DNA of 55,981 nt from Polyangiaceae bacterium (GTDB lineage Bacteria; Myxococcota_A; Polyangia; Polyangiales; Polyangiaceae): the NCBI GenBank assembly GCA_023150915.1, contig JAKLKA010000036.1, positions 1 to 55,981 on the forward strand. Reading direction: 5' to 3'. The notes below the pieces were generated by a model. It was not told where the DNA came from. It did not search any database and worked only from the letters and a program-made list of their open reading frames with translations. Shown here in pieces: positions 21,210-29,777 of this stretch (position 1 is its first letter; each line of letters starts with the position of its first letter). Position numbers and translations under genes: made by a program.

Positions 21210-22973
21210 TCACTCGTAGGGATTGGCTTCCAGCCCGCCCGCGGTGGGTTTGCCGCCGGTGGGCTTGCCGCCGGTGGGCTTACCGCCGGTCGTGGGCTGC
21301 GTCTTGGGCAGGTCGCCGGGCTTGACCGCGGCACCCGCCACCGAGCGCACGCGGATCGCGGTGTTGTCGTTGGGCACGATGGTCTCGGTGAGCTCGCTGC
21401 CGTCACTGAGGCGGACCACCAGCACCACGCTCTGGCTCGATCGCGGCAGCTCGAGCTCGGCGCCCTTGTCGCGGAACTGCACGCCGCTCACCCCGGGCCC
21501 GCGGATCTCGGAGATGTCGCTGTCGGCGGTGACCACCACCCGCACCCGCGCCGACGCCGCCGTCGCCGATGCGGTCGGGATGGCCGCGGATCGAGAGGGG
21601 CCGGCGCTGGCCACCGGCGTGGCGGCTCGGCCGCGGCTGGAGACCACGGTGGCGAGCAGCGCCACCAGCGCCAGTGCCACGCTGCCCAGGGCTCCGGCGG
21701 CGATCACCAGGCCCAGGCGCTTGCGACGCTGATGCTCGGCCAGCTCGGCCTGGGTCACCGCCGGCACCACCTTGACGCTGTCGAGCGTCAGCGGCGCGCT
21801 GGTCCCGGCGGTGGAGCCGGTGCCCGAAGTGTGCGTCTGGCGAAGGCTGCGGAACCCGGCGGGCGCGCGGGTTCCGGCCAGCACCGCGGCCAGCGCCTTG
21901 CGCCGCTCGACCACCGCGTGGCCGCAGAACTCGTGCACCAGGCGGGCGATCTCGGCGCTGCTCACCAGCTCCGAGTGCAGCCGGGCCCAGCCCTCGAAGG
22001 CGTCGGCCATGGCGGCGGCCGTGGGCCAGCGGTCGTTCGGGTTCGGTGCCAGCGCGCGCATCACGATCCGCTCGAGCTCGGGCGGAATGCTCGGATCCAC
22101 GCTGGACGGCGAGCGGTAGTTGCCCTCGGCGACCTCGAGCAAGATCTGGGCGTCGTTCTCGGCCTTGAACAGCCGCTCGCCGACGAACAGCTCCCAGGCC
22201 ACGACGCCCATCGCGAACACGTCCACCCGCCGATCGATGGCCCCGCCCCGGGCCTGCTCGGGCGCCATGTAGCGGAACTTCCCCTTCGCCAGCCCGGTGG
22301 CGGTGTGCACCGAGCGCTCGGCGGCCTTGGCGATCCCGAAGTCGGTCAGGCGCACCGTGCCGTCGGTGCCGAGCAGCAGGTTGTGCGGGGTCGCGTCGCG
22401 GTGCACCACGCCCAGCGGCACGCCGTTCATGTTGGTGATCTCGTGTGCGGCGTGCAGCCCCGCCAGCGAGTCGACCAAGATGCGAATGGCCGCCGGGCGC
22501 GAAATGCGCTCGCCACGCTTGCGCGCCGCACGCATCACGTTGGCCAGGCTCGGACCGTCCACGTAGTCCATCACGAGCAGATGCTCGCCTTCCGCATCGT
22601 GGACGTCTTGGACTGCGACCACGTTCGGGTGTCGGATCAGCGAGGCAATGCGCGCCTCGTCCATGAACGACGCGGCCAGCTCGGGCTCGGCGCCAATGTG
22701 CGGGTGCATGCGCTTGATCGCCACCAGGCGCTCGAACCCGCCTGCCCCGTGCTGCCGGCCCACGTAGACCGTGGCCATGCCGCCCGAGGCAACCTCGAGC
22801 AACAGCTCGTAGCGGCCGACCTGCTGCATGCGGGGCACGCCGGCCACCGGCGCGGTGGCGGTGGGGCTCGAGGCGTAGGCTTCGCGGGCGTCCAGCGCCC
22901 GGGTCAGCTCGATCTCGCTCATGGTGAGCTCTTCGAGCGAGGCGCCGTCGTCGTCGCTGGCAGCGCCGGCCAT
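21210..22973 (-). CDS. Membrane-bound Ser/Thr protein kinase (Hanks type)
   Basis: 587 residues from ATG 22973, overlapping the upstream TPR gene by one base (TGATG). Kinase domain about 54-320: glycine loop LEVASGGMATVYVG, ATP Lys87 in VAIKRM, catalytic HRD (191-193) in HRDATPHN, metal-binding DFG (211-213) and MAPEQ. All catalytic residues are present, though TPHN replaces the common SPQN. A transmembrane segment (RLGLVIAAGALGSVALALVA, about 434-460) separates it from a 100-residue exported beta domain and a Lys/Pro/Gly tail with three TGGKP units. The outside domain presumably senses a signal. It is coupled to a TPR membrane protein, a likely partner or substrate. Confidence 0.93.
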   Translation of the reverse strand: MAGAASDDDGASLEELTMSEIELTRALDAREAYASSPTATAPVAGVPRMQQVGRYELLLEVASGGMATVYVGRQHGAGGFERLVAIKRMHPHIGAEPELAASFMDEARIASLIRHPNVVAVQDVHDAEGEHLLVMDYVDGPSLANVMRAARKRGERISRPAAIRILVDSLAGLHAAHEITNMNGVPLGVVHRDATPHNLLLGTDGTVRLTDFGIAKAAERSVHTATGLAKGKFRYMAPEQARGGAIDRRVDVFAMGVVAWELFVGERLFKAENDAQILLEVAEGNYRSPSSVDPSIPPELERIVMRALAPNPNDRWPTAAAMADAFEGWARLHSELVSSAEIARLVHEFCGHAVVERRKALAAVLAGTRAPAGFRSLRQTHTSGTGSTAGTSAPLTLDSVKVVPAVTQAELAEHQRRKRLGLVIAAGALGSVALALVALLATVVSSRGRAATPVASAGPSRSAAIPTASATAASARVRVVVTADSDISEIRGPGVSGVQFRDKGAELELPRSSQSVVLVVRLSDGSELTETIVPNDNTAIRVRSVAGAAVKPGDLPKTQPTTGGKPTGGKPTGGKPTAGGLEANPYE

Positions 22974-23911
22974 CAGAACCGCCCCCGTGCGCCGACGAAA
23001 CCTGGCCCGACCAGCAGGCCCGCGTCCGCCGGCGGCGGCGCCGACTTCGGCTTGCCCTTCCAGTTGGTCAAGAACAGGCCCACCACCGCGGTCCCCACCC
23101 CCGCCACGGCGGTGGCCCCGAGCAGCAGGTTGGTGCGGCTCTGCTTGGCGCGCCCCTCGTCCAGCCCCTCCGGGGTCGGATCGGCGTCGTATTCGTCGCG
23201 GGCCTTGTTGGTGTCGAGCCCGCTCCACAGCGTGACGCCGCCGACCACCGCGGTCACGCCGAGCCCCACGTAGAAGAGCGTGGGCGAGAGGCCCTTGTCG
23301 GCCTTCTGCGTCGCGTCGGGCTCGGGGGCTTTTTCGGGCGCATCGTCGCCCTCTTCTTCCAGGGCCGCGCCCTCGCGCTTGGGCGGATCCAGGGCCACCT
23401 TCACCAGGCTGCCGGCCACGACCGTGAGCTTGCGCTGCACGGTCTTGTCACCGAACTCTCCGCTCACGCTGTGATCGCCGGGATCGACGTAGGTCGTCTC
23501 GGCATCCACCGCCTTGCCGTCGAGCTCGACGTTCTTCGCGCCGCGGTCCTTGACCTGAATGCGCCCCAGCTTGGGCATCAGCTCGCCGATCAGCGCGTTG
23601 GCCTTCTCGCGTCGCGAGTCGTCTTCCGGGGCGTCACGCAGGTAGCGCGCGCAGAGGTTGGCGGCGCGCACCAGATCGCCCGCCTTCTGGTGGGCGGTGG
23701 CGGCGTTGAACAGCGCTGCCGGGTGCGGCGCAATGGCGTGGGCCTCTTCGAAGGCCTTGGCGGCGGCCGCATACTCGTGGCGCTTGAAGGCCTTCTCGCC
23801 CTCTTTGAAGCGCTGGGCGGCCTCGGTCTTCGAGTCCTGTGCCGCGACCGGGCCGGGCGCGGTCAAGGCCAGGACGGCGCAAACCAGGACGAGGGGCGGG
23901 AATCGACGCAC
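22973..23911 (-). CDS. TPR membrane protein with PEGA-like segment, kinase partner
   Basis: 312 residues with a signal peptide (ending PGPVAAQ). Residues 28-115 hold TPR units (RFKEGEKAFKRHEYAAAAKA, then ALFNAATAHQKAGDL). A PEGA-like strand region follows (GAKNVELDGKAVDAETTYVD), then a charged linker and two hydrophobic segments near the C-terminus (LFYVGLGVTAVVGGVTLW; NLLLGATAVAGVGTAVVGLF). Layout matches the protein at 49982-50755, also beside a kinase gene, so the two loci are paralogous modules. It is first in an operon with the kinase. It probably sits in the inner membrane with the TPR part outside. Confidence 0.85.
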   Translation of the reverse strand: MRRFPPLVLVCAVLALTAPGPVAAQDSKTEAAQRFKEGEKAFKRHEYAAAAKAFEEAHAIAPHPAALFNAATAHQKAGDLVRAANLCARYLRDAPEDDSRREKANALIGELMPKLGRIQVKDRGAKNVELDGKAVDAETTYVDPGDHSVSGEFGDKTVQRKLTVVAGSLVKVALDPPKREGAALEEEGDDAPEKAPEPDATQKADKGLSPTLFYVGLGVTAVVGGVTLWSGLDTNKARDEYDADPTPEGLDEGRAKQSRTNLLLGATAVAGVGTAVVGLFLTNWKGKPKSAPPPADAGLLVGPGFVGARGRF

Positions 23912-23967
23912 GGAACGGCCCTCATCGTACCGCCCGCGGCCCTGGGGGGCCAGAGGGTGGCGGTTTC

Positions 23968-24777
23968 TCAGCGCCCGGCGACCGTTCCGAGGAAATCGGC
24001 GACCGCCCGGTTGTACTCAGCGGGGTGGCTCAGGTTCACGATGTGGCCCGCGCCCGGGATCTCGACCAGCGTCGCCCCGGGGATCAGCCGGGCAAGCGCG
24101 CGGCACGGCGCGAGCGAGGGCAGATCCGCGCTGCCGACCACGATCAGAGCCGGGACGCGGATCTCGGCCAGCTCGGGCATGGCCGCCGGGGGCGGTTGCA
24201 CGGCGATCAGCTCGCGCAGCACGTTCACCAGCGCGTGGGGCCGATGCTCGACGAAGCCGCGCTTGATCAGATCCGCGGTCTTGGGATCGAAGCGGCCCCA
24301 GATCACCTCTTCGCCGGCGGCCTCGAGCCCGCGCTCTTCGATGGCGCGGGCGAAGCCCAGCGCCCAGGGGGCGTGGGCCGGCTCGTCCACGGCGCGGGGA
24401 AAGGCCGACAGAATCAGGCCGCTCACGCGGTCGGGGTGCTCGAGGGCGAACCGCAGCGCCACACCCGCGCCCATGCTGAGCCCCCCGACGATGGCGCGCT
24501 CTGCACCGGAAGCGTCGAGCACCGCGCCGAGATCGGCGACGAAGCACTCGGGCCGGTACGCGGCGGGGGCCTCTGGCGCGTCGGAGCGCGCGTGACCCCG
24601 AGCATCGAAGAGCAGCACCTGATCGTGGACCGAGAGGACCCGCGCCTGCGGGCGGAAGTTGCGCGCGCTGCCACCGAAGCCATGTCCCAGCACCACGACC
24701 GGCCCCGCATGGCCCCAGCGCTCGGCGTGGAGCGCAATCGGACCCGAGCGGACCGGCACCCGCGCCGGCGCGCTCAC
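23968..24777 (-). CDS. Alpha/beta-fold hydrolase (lactonase/esterase-like)
   Basis: 269 residues from GTG 24777, overlapping the dehydrogenase stop (GTGA). The oxyanion segment is LGHGFGGS, the nucleophile elbow GGLSMGAG (Ser101), an acid lies near IVVGSADLPS, and the catalytic His is in GAGHIVN. The pattern is close to 3-oxoadipate enol-lactonases and related soluble esterases. Its coupling to an iron-type dehydrogenase resembling maleylacetate reductases suggests a role in the lower part of an aromatic-degradation pathway, but no ring-cleavage gene is near, so this is inference. No signal peptide is present. Confidence 0.85.
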   Translation of the reverse strand: MSAPARVPVRSGPIALHAERWGHAGPVVVLGHGFGGSARNFRPQARVLSVHDQVLLFDARGHARSDAPEAPAAYRPECFVADLGAVLDASGAERAIVGGLSMGAGVALRFALEHPDRVSGLILSAFPRAVDEPAHAPWALGFARAIEERGLEAAGEEVIWGRFDPKTADLIKRGFVEHRPHALVNVLRELIAVQPPPAAMPELAEIRVPALIVVGSADLPSLAPCRALARLIPGATLVEIPGAGHIVNLSHPAEYNRAVADFLGTVAGR

Positions 24778-25934
24778 AGCGCGGCCTCGTACAGCGCCAG
24801 CACGTCGTTCGCGTCGGGGAAGCGCGGGGCGGCGGTGAGCACCAGGTCGGCCATGGCGTCTTCCACCAGCGTGGGGCACAGCACGCGGCCGACGCCCAGC
24901 TCGGTGGCGCCTCGGCCAAGGCCGATGCGCGCCGTGAGGCGCTCGATCTCGGAGATGGCCCGGTGCGCGTTCTCGGCGTCGCTCACCCCGGGCGCGGCCA
25001 CGCCCAGGGCAATGGCCACCTGTGCGTAGCGTGCCTCGGCCACGCCATAGTTGAAGCGCATCACGTGCGGCAAGAAGGTGGCCAGGGCCTGACCGTGGGC
25101 GACCTCGAGCCGCACGGTGAGCGGGTGCGCCATGGCGTGGCACAGCCCCAGCCCCGAGCTCTGGGCGGCAAGCCCCGCCAGGTGAGCCGCGAACAGCATC
25201 TGCGAGCGCGCCTCGAGATCGCTGCCGGTCTCGACCGCCCGCGGCAGGAAGCTGGCGATGGCGGCCAGCGCCCGCAGCGCCAGGGCGTCGCAGAGCGGGT
25301 TGTGTCGATTGCTGGTCAGGGCTTCGACGGCGTGGACCAGCGCGTCCATGCCGCTGGCGGCGGTGACGTGGGGCGGCGCCGCCAGGCCGAGCTCGGGATC
25401 GAGCACCACCGCAGCGGGCCGAACGCTCGGGTGCCCGATGGGGAACAAGCGCTGGGTGCGCGGCTCGAGCATCAGCGCCAGCATGTTGGCCTCGGAGCCG
25501 CTGCCGGCAGTGGTGGGCACCGCGATCACCGGCAGGCCGGGCCGCGAGGGGCGACAGCCCGGTGGATAGTCGACCACGTTGCCGCCGTTCGGGGCGAGCA
25601 ACGCTGCCGCCTTGGCGGTGTCGATCACCGAGCCACCGCCCACCGCCACCAGCACCGAGTCGGGCACGCTCTGCGCACGCGTGACCAGCGTGGCGATGCG
25701 ATCGCCGCTCGGAATGCGGCGCGGCGCCGCCGAGACCTCGACGCCGATGCCGTCGGCCTCGAGCACCGCGCGCACCTTGTGGAGGACGCCGGCTTGCTCC
25801 ACGCCTGGATCGGCGACCACGATCACGCGCGACCGATCGAGCCCGCGGACGGCCCGCGCGAGCTTCCCGACACTGCCGCAGCCGAAGTGCGCGTGGGCGC
25901 CCGGCCAGATTTCGAAGACGCTCTCGCTCAGCAT
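24774..25934 (-). CDS. Iron-containing alcohol dehydrogenase family (maleylacetate reductase-like)
   Basis: 386 residues from ATG 25934. N-terminal dinucleotide-binding half with VAVGGGSVIDTAKA, then the helical metal half. Four metal ligands are present: Asp and His in SGMDALVHAVEA, His in GLCHAMAHPL and His in VAHGQALATFLPHVM. PTTAGSGSE is the family substrate or nicotinamide loop. Such enzymes reduce aldehydes, ketones or maleylacetate with NAD(P)H. It is first in a two-gene unit with the hydrolase at 23968-24777. The helicase gene diverges from it after a 111-base gap. Confidence 0.88.
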   Translation of the reverse strand: MLSESVFEIWPGAHAHFGCGSVGKLARAVRGLDRSRVIVVADPGVEQAGVLHKVRAVLEADGIGVEVSAAPRRIPSGDRIATLVTRAQSVPDSVLVAVGGGSVIDTAKAAALLAPNGGNVVDYPPGCRPSRPGLPVIAVPTTAGSGSEANMLALMLEPRTQRLFPIGHPSVRPAAVVLDPELGLAAPPHVTAASGMDALVHAVEALTSNRHNPLCDALALRALAAIASFLPRAVETGSDLEARSQMLFAAHLAGLAAQSSGLGLCHAMAHPLTVRLEVAHGQALATFLPHVMRFNYGVAEARYAQVAIALGVAAPGVSDAENAHRAISEIERLTARIGLGRGATELGVGRVLCPTLVEDAMADLVLTAAPRFPDANDVLALYEAAL

Positions 25935-26001
25935 GCGCGCCAGCGGCCCGAAGCTAGCAGAGCCCGGCGACGACGTCAGGGTTTGCCACGCGGAAACGGC
26001 C

Positions 26002-26030
26002 TTGACCCCTGCCCTCACCGTCCCTACGAC
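26002..26030 (+). promoter_or_regulatory. Candidate sigma-70 promoter of the helicase gene
   Basis: TTGACC (26002-26007), 17-base spacer, TACGAC (26025-26030). Five of six and three of six matches to consensus with ideal spacing; transcription would start about nine bases ahead of the ATG at 26046, leaving a very short leader. Confidence 0.5.
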
Positions 26031-26045
26031 CGCACTCTTCGTCTG

Positions 26046-28151
26046 ATGGCCGAACCGAAGCTGAACCCGCCGCAGCGCGCCGCCGTGACCACGCTCGCCG
26101 GGCCGCTCTTGGTGCTGGCCGGGGCCGGCACGGGCAAGACCCGGGTCATCACTTTTCGCATCGCGGCGCTGATCAAGAGCGGCATCAAGCCCGATCGCAT
26201 CTTGGCGGTCACCTTCACCAACAAGGCCGCCAAAGAGATGAAGCACCGGGCCATGGCGCTGATTGGCAAGCGCCGGCGCGGCGAGCAGGGGCCCGAGATC
26301 TCCACCTTCCACTCGCTGTGCGTCCGCGTGCTCCGCCGCCACGCCGACAAGCTGGGGTACCCGAAAGAGTTCTCGATCTACGACCGGGGTGACCAAGAAA
26401 CCGTCGCGCGCTCGGCGCTGCGGGACATCCGGGTCGGGCACGAGAAGCTTCGGCCGGGCGATCTGCTCCACGCCATCAGCTTCTGGAAGGGCGCGTCGAT
26501 CGCGCCCGACGTGGCCGAGACCAGCGCCGAAGACGACAAGAAGCAGCTCGCGGCCATGGCCTATCGCCGCTACCAAGAGCACCTCAGGGCCAGCGGCGCC
26601 ATGGACTTCGACGACCTCTTGCTGAAGACCGAAGAGCTGTTCGCGCGCTTCCCCGAGGCACGCTTCGCCGAGGCGACGCGCTTCGATCACCTGCTGATCG
26701 ACGAGTATCAGGACACCAACGGTCTTCAGTACCGGATCGTGAAGGCGCTGGCCGACCGCCACCGCAACCTGTGCGTGGTCGGCGACGACGACCAGAGCAT
26801 CTATGGCTGGCGGGGGGCCGAGGTGACCCACATCTTGAGCTTTCAGCGGGACTGGCCCGAGGCCAAGGTGGTGCGGCTCGAGGACAACTATCGCTCGCGC
26901 GCGCCGATCTTGGCGCTGGCCAACACACTGATCGGGCACAACGCCACCCGCCACGACAAGGTGCTGCGCCCGTTCCGCGAGGGGGGCGAGCCGCCGCGCT
27001 TCATCCGCTTCGAAGACGAGACCTCCGAGGCCGAGAGCGTGGTGCGCGAGATTGCCCACCGGATCGACAGCGAGAACCCCGAGCGCGTGCCGCCTAGCGC
27101 GCTCGCCATCTTGTTTCGTACCAACGAGCAGCCGCGGGCCTTCGAGCTCGAGTTGCGCCGCGCGCGGGTGCCCTATCAGCTGGTGGGCGGGCTCTCGTTC
27201 TACGACCGGAAAGAGATCCGCGACGTTCTGGCCTATCTCAAGGTGCTGGCCAATCCGTCCGACGAAGTCTCGCTGCTGCGTGTGCTCAACACCCCGCCGC
27301 GGGGCATCGGGGCCAGCACCGTCGAGACGCTGCTCGAGCAGGCGGTGTCCGCCGGGCAGCCGTTGTGGAGCGTGCTGCCCGCGGCGATGGCGTCGGGGGA
27401 CATCCCGCACCACGCGGGCGAGCGCATCGAGGCCTTCCGCCAGATGATCGAGGGCTACCGGGCGCGCCTTTGCTCGATGCCCCTGGCCGAGCTGGTGCGC
27501 GATCTGATCGCGACCGTGAACTACAAGTCCGAGATCGAGCGCGTCTACAAGAACCCCGGGGACGTCGAGGCCCGCTGGCATTCGATCGAAGAGCTGGTGA
27601 ACGCCGTGGCGCAATACGAAGAGCGCAGCGAGGGGGCATCGCTCCTCGGGTTCTTGGAAGAGTCCACCCTGGCCGGTCGCGACGAGCAGAAGGACGACGA
27701 CAAGAAGAAAGAGCGCCAGCTGCACGCCGTGACGCTGATGACGATGCACAGCGCCAAGGGGCTCGAGTTCCCCCACGTGTACATGGTGGGGATGGAAGAG
27801 GGGCTCTTGCCCCACTCGCGCTCGATCATCGACGGGCGCAGCATCGAAGAAGAGCGGCGCCTGTGCTACGTGGGCGTGACCCGCGCGCAAGACACCCTGA
27901 CGCTCACGCTGTGCAAAGCTCGGATGAAGTGGGGCAAGGCCCGGCCGCAGATCCCGAGCCGCTTCCTGATGGAAATGCGCGGCGAGACCGAGAAGGCGCA
28001 GCGCGCGGCCGAGGCCGCCGAGAAGCTGTTCCGGGGCGAGCTGCCCGAGAGTCAGGGCGGCGAGCCCGCCGCAGCGGCCGCGGCCGAAAGCGCGCCCGCC
28101 AAGAAGAAACGCAAGAAGCCGGCCGTGCGAGCGCGGTCTCTGAGAGGGTGA
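26046..28151 (+). CDS. UvrD/PcrA/Rep-family superfamily 1A DNA helicase
   Basis: 701 residues. It has the ordered SF1A motifs: Q motif LNPPQRAAV, Walker A GAGTGKTR (26-33), motif Ia AVTFTNKAAKEM, motif II LLIDEYQDTN, motif III GDDDQSIYGWRGA, motif IV LEDNYRS, motif V MTMHSAKGLEF and motif VI LCYVGVTRAQ. These are 3'-5' translocases acting in nucleotide-excision repair, fork restart and removal of RecA. The length suits a PcrA/Rep-like protein. The C-terminal 45 residues are Ala/Glu then Lys/Arg rich (AKKKRKK), perhaps binding RNA polymerase or DNA. The SDR gene starts five bases after the stop, so they are probably co-transcribed. Confidence 0.95.
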   Translation: MAEPKLNPPQRAAVTTLAGPLLVLAGAGTGKTRVITFRIAALIKSGIKPDRILAVTFTNKAAKEMKHRAMALIGKRRRGEQGPEISTFHSLCVRVLRRHADKLGYPKEFSIYDRGDQETVARSALRDIRVGHEKLRPGDLLHAISFWKGASIAPDVAETSAEDDKKQLAAMAYRRYQEHLRASGAMDFDDLLLKTEELFARFPEARFAEATRFDHLLIDEYQDTNGLQYRIVKALADRHRNLCVVGDDDQSIYGWRGAEVTHILSFQRDWPEAKVVRLEDNYRSRAPILALANTLIGHNATRHDKVLRPFREGGEPPRFIRFEDETSEAESVVREIAHRIDSENPERVPPSALAILFRTNEQPRAFELELRRARVPYQLVGGLSFYDRKEIRDVLAYLKVLANPSDEVSLLRVLNTPPRGIGASTVETLLEQAVSAGQPLWSVLPAAMASGDIPHHAGERIEAFRQMIEGYRARLCSMPLAELVRDLIATVNYKSEIERVYKNPGDVEARWHSIEELVNAVAQYEERSEGASLLGFLEESTLAGRDEQKDDDKKKERQLHAVTLMTMHSAKGLEFPHVYMVGMEEGLLPHSRSIIDGRSIEEERRLCYVGVTRAQDTLTLTLCKARMKWGKARPQIPSRFLMEMRGETEKAQRAAEAAEKLFRGELPESQGGEPAAAAAAESAPAKKKRKKPAVRARSLRG

Positions 28152-28155
28152 ACGA

Positions 28156-28818
28156 ATGGCCATTTCCATTGTCACGGGTGCCAACCGGGGGATCGGGCTC
28201 GAGCTGGCGCGGCAGCTTTGCGCTCGCGGCGAGGGCGTGGTGGCGGTCTGTCGCACCGGCTCGCCCGGGCTCAGCGCGCTGGGCGTGCGCGTCGAGGCGG
28301 GCATCGATCTCACGACCCCGGGGTTCGAGGCCGAGCTGGCCGCGCGCTTCGAAAAGGACGCGATCGGGCTCTTGATCCACAACGCCGGGGTGCTGATCGC
28401 CGACTCGCTGGCGGAAGCTCGCCGCGACGACGTCTTGCGACAGTTCGAGCTCAACGCGCTGGCGCCGCTGCTCGCGACCCGCGCGCTCTTGCCGCGCCTC
28501 TCGGCGGGCTCGAAGATCGCGCTCGTGACCAGCCGCATGGGGTCCATCGCCGACAACGACTCGGGCGGCTATTACGGCTATCGCATGAGCAAGGCCGCGC
28601 TGAACGCGGCGGGCATGAGCCTGGCGCGGGATCTGGCACCGAGAGAGATTGCCGTGGTGACCTTGCACCCCGGTTTCGTGCGCACCGAGATGACCGGGGG
28701 TCAGGGACTGATCGACGCTGCCGACTCTGCCCGGGGGTTGCTCGCGCGCATCGACGAGCTCACCCTGGCGACCACCGGCCGCTTCCTGCACCAGAACGGC
28801 GACCCCTTGCCGTGGTGA
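28156..28818 (+). CDS. Short-chain dehydrogenase/reductase
   Basis: 220 residues. The cofactor motif TGANRGIG opens the protein; NAGVL follows, then Ser in LVTSRMGS and the catalytic Tyr-x3-Lys in YGYRMSKAALN. PGFVRTEM is the usual post-catalytic segment. The acidic residue after beta-2 is not obvious (AVCRTGSPG), which suggests NADP use. The type resembles the CsgA/carbonyl reductase group; in Myxococcus the C-signal protein CsgA is a member, but similarity cannot be judged by eye. It sits between the helicase and a CPBP protease gene, overlapping the latter by four bases (GTGA). Confidence 0.9.
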   Translation: MAISIVTGANRGIGLELARQLCARGEGVVAVCRTGSPGLSALGVRVEAGIDLTTPGFEAELAARFEKDAIGLLIHNAGVLIADSLAEARRDDVLRQFELNALAPLLATRALLPRLSAGSKIALVTSRMGSIADNDSGGYYGYRMSKAALNAAGMSLARDLAPREIAVVTLHPGFVRTEMTGGQGLIDAADSARGLLARIDELTLATTGRFLHQNGDPLPW

Positions 28819-29777
28819 AGCTGGGCCACGTGGCGCGCCACGGCTTGGTGGCGGTGCTGTGGGTCGCGGCGTTCAGCCTGCTCTCCGAGCACGCGGTGCG
28901 CCTGGTGCCGCTGTCCCTGGCCAAGAGCCTCAGCCTTCAGGGCTACCTGACCGGGGTGCAGCTGCTCACTCTGGTGATTGGCCTGGGCCTCAGCTTCGCC
29001 ATCGTGCCCAGCGCCCGGACGGCGCTCGGGCTGGCGACCCTTCCGCTGCGCACCAGCGCGCTGCTGGTGCTGGCCGCGCCCGCGCTCTACGTGGTCGTCA
29101 GCTATGTCGCGATCTGGGTCGCGCTGCCGACCTTGCTCGCCGAGCTGGCGGCGCGCGGTCGGGCCGCGGTGCAAGAACAGAGCGGAGAGTTCGGGCGGCA
29201 GCTGGCGTCGTCGGGGCTCGGCCTGGCCGTGATCTGGGGCATCGTGGTCTCGCCCCTGGCCGAAGAGCTGATGTTCCGCGGTTCGGTCTGGTCCGCCGCC
29301 CAGAGCGTGGTCGACTTCGCGCGCGAGCGGCTCGCTGCCCCGGCGCCGCCGCCGGGGTCGGGTGCGCTGCCCGAGGGGGTGCTGGAGCAAAGCGCCCTGC
29401 TCTCGGCTGCGCGCGCCGCCTCCGGGTTCTTCCTGACCGGCGGGGTCGCGACCTTGGTCAGCGCCACGGTCTTCGCGTCGATGCACGCCGACATGCCCGG
29501 CGGGCTGGGGATCGTGCGCTGGGTCAGCGCGCTGGGCCTCGGGCTGGCGACCGGCGTGGCCCGTCAGCTGGGCGGCTCGCTCTTGGCGCCGCTGCTCGTG
29601 CACATGGTCTTCAACGCCTGCGCCCTGGCTACCACCCGGCGCTGGCTGGTGACCGAGAGCCTGGGGCAGAAACTGGGCGTGCCCATCCTGCTCTCGCTGA
29701 TCGCGGCGGGGTGCGCGCTCGCTGCCCTCGCGCTCGGCCTGGCGCTCAGGGCCCGACGAGGCCCATCTTCCGGATGA
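28815..29777 (+). CDS. CPBP-family intramembrane metalloprotease (CAAX protease/bacteriocin-processing type)
   Basis: 320 residues from GTG 28815. About eight hydrophobic segments. The ABI/CPBP motifs are present: EELMFRG (Glu150, Glu151, Arg155), a His in FASMHAD after the fourth helix of the domain, and LLVHMVFNA near the end. The segment between the Glu motif and the His holds a 55-residue Pro/Ala-rich insertion longer than usual. These glutamate intramembrane proteases cut within membranes, with roles in CAAX processing, peptide immunity or signalling. The end overlaps the convergent menA-like gene by 32 bases. Confidence 0.85.
   Translation: MKLGHVARHGLVAVLWVAAFSLLSEHAVRLVPLSLAKSLSLQGYLTGVQLLTLVIGLGLSFAIVPSARTALGLATLPLRTSALLVLAAPALYVVVSYVAIWVALPTLLAELAARGRAAVQEQSGEFGRQLASSGLGLAVIWGIVVSPLAEELMFRGSVWSAAQSVVDFARERLAAPAPPPGSGALPEGVLEQSALLSAARAASGFFLTGGVATLVSATVFASMHADMPGGLGIVRWVSALGLGLATGVARQLGGSLLAPLLVHMVFNACALATTRRWLVTESLGQKLGVPILLSLIAAGCALAALALGLALRARRGPSSG

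Noticed and set aside
18602-21406. A 934-codon minus-strand frame over the FG-GAP lipoprotein gene
   Set aside because: Composition (Val/His/Arg/Gly) and lack of any motif mark it as the antisense frame; the plus-strand protein has lipobox and calcium loops.
21210-22973. The first kinase as a pseudokinase because of HRDATPHN
   Set aside because: Lys87, HRD Asp, the following Asn and DFG are all present; the change to Thr-Pro-His is outside the essential residues.
25935-28556. A long minus-strand frame upstream of and in frame with the iron dehydrogenase
   Set aside because: It is opposite the helicase; the dehydrogenase family starts at ATG 25934, and the extension has shadow composition.
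28156-28818. The SDR as the developmental C-signal protein CsgA
   Set aside because: It is a general SDR by motif; nothing visible separates it as CsgA, and neighbours do not support it.
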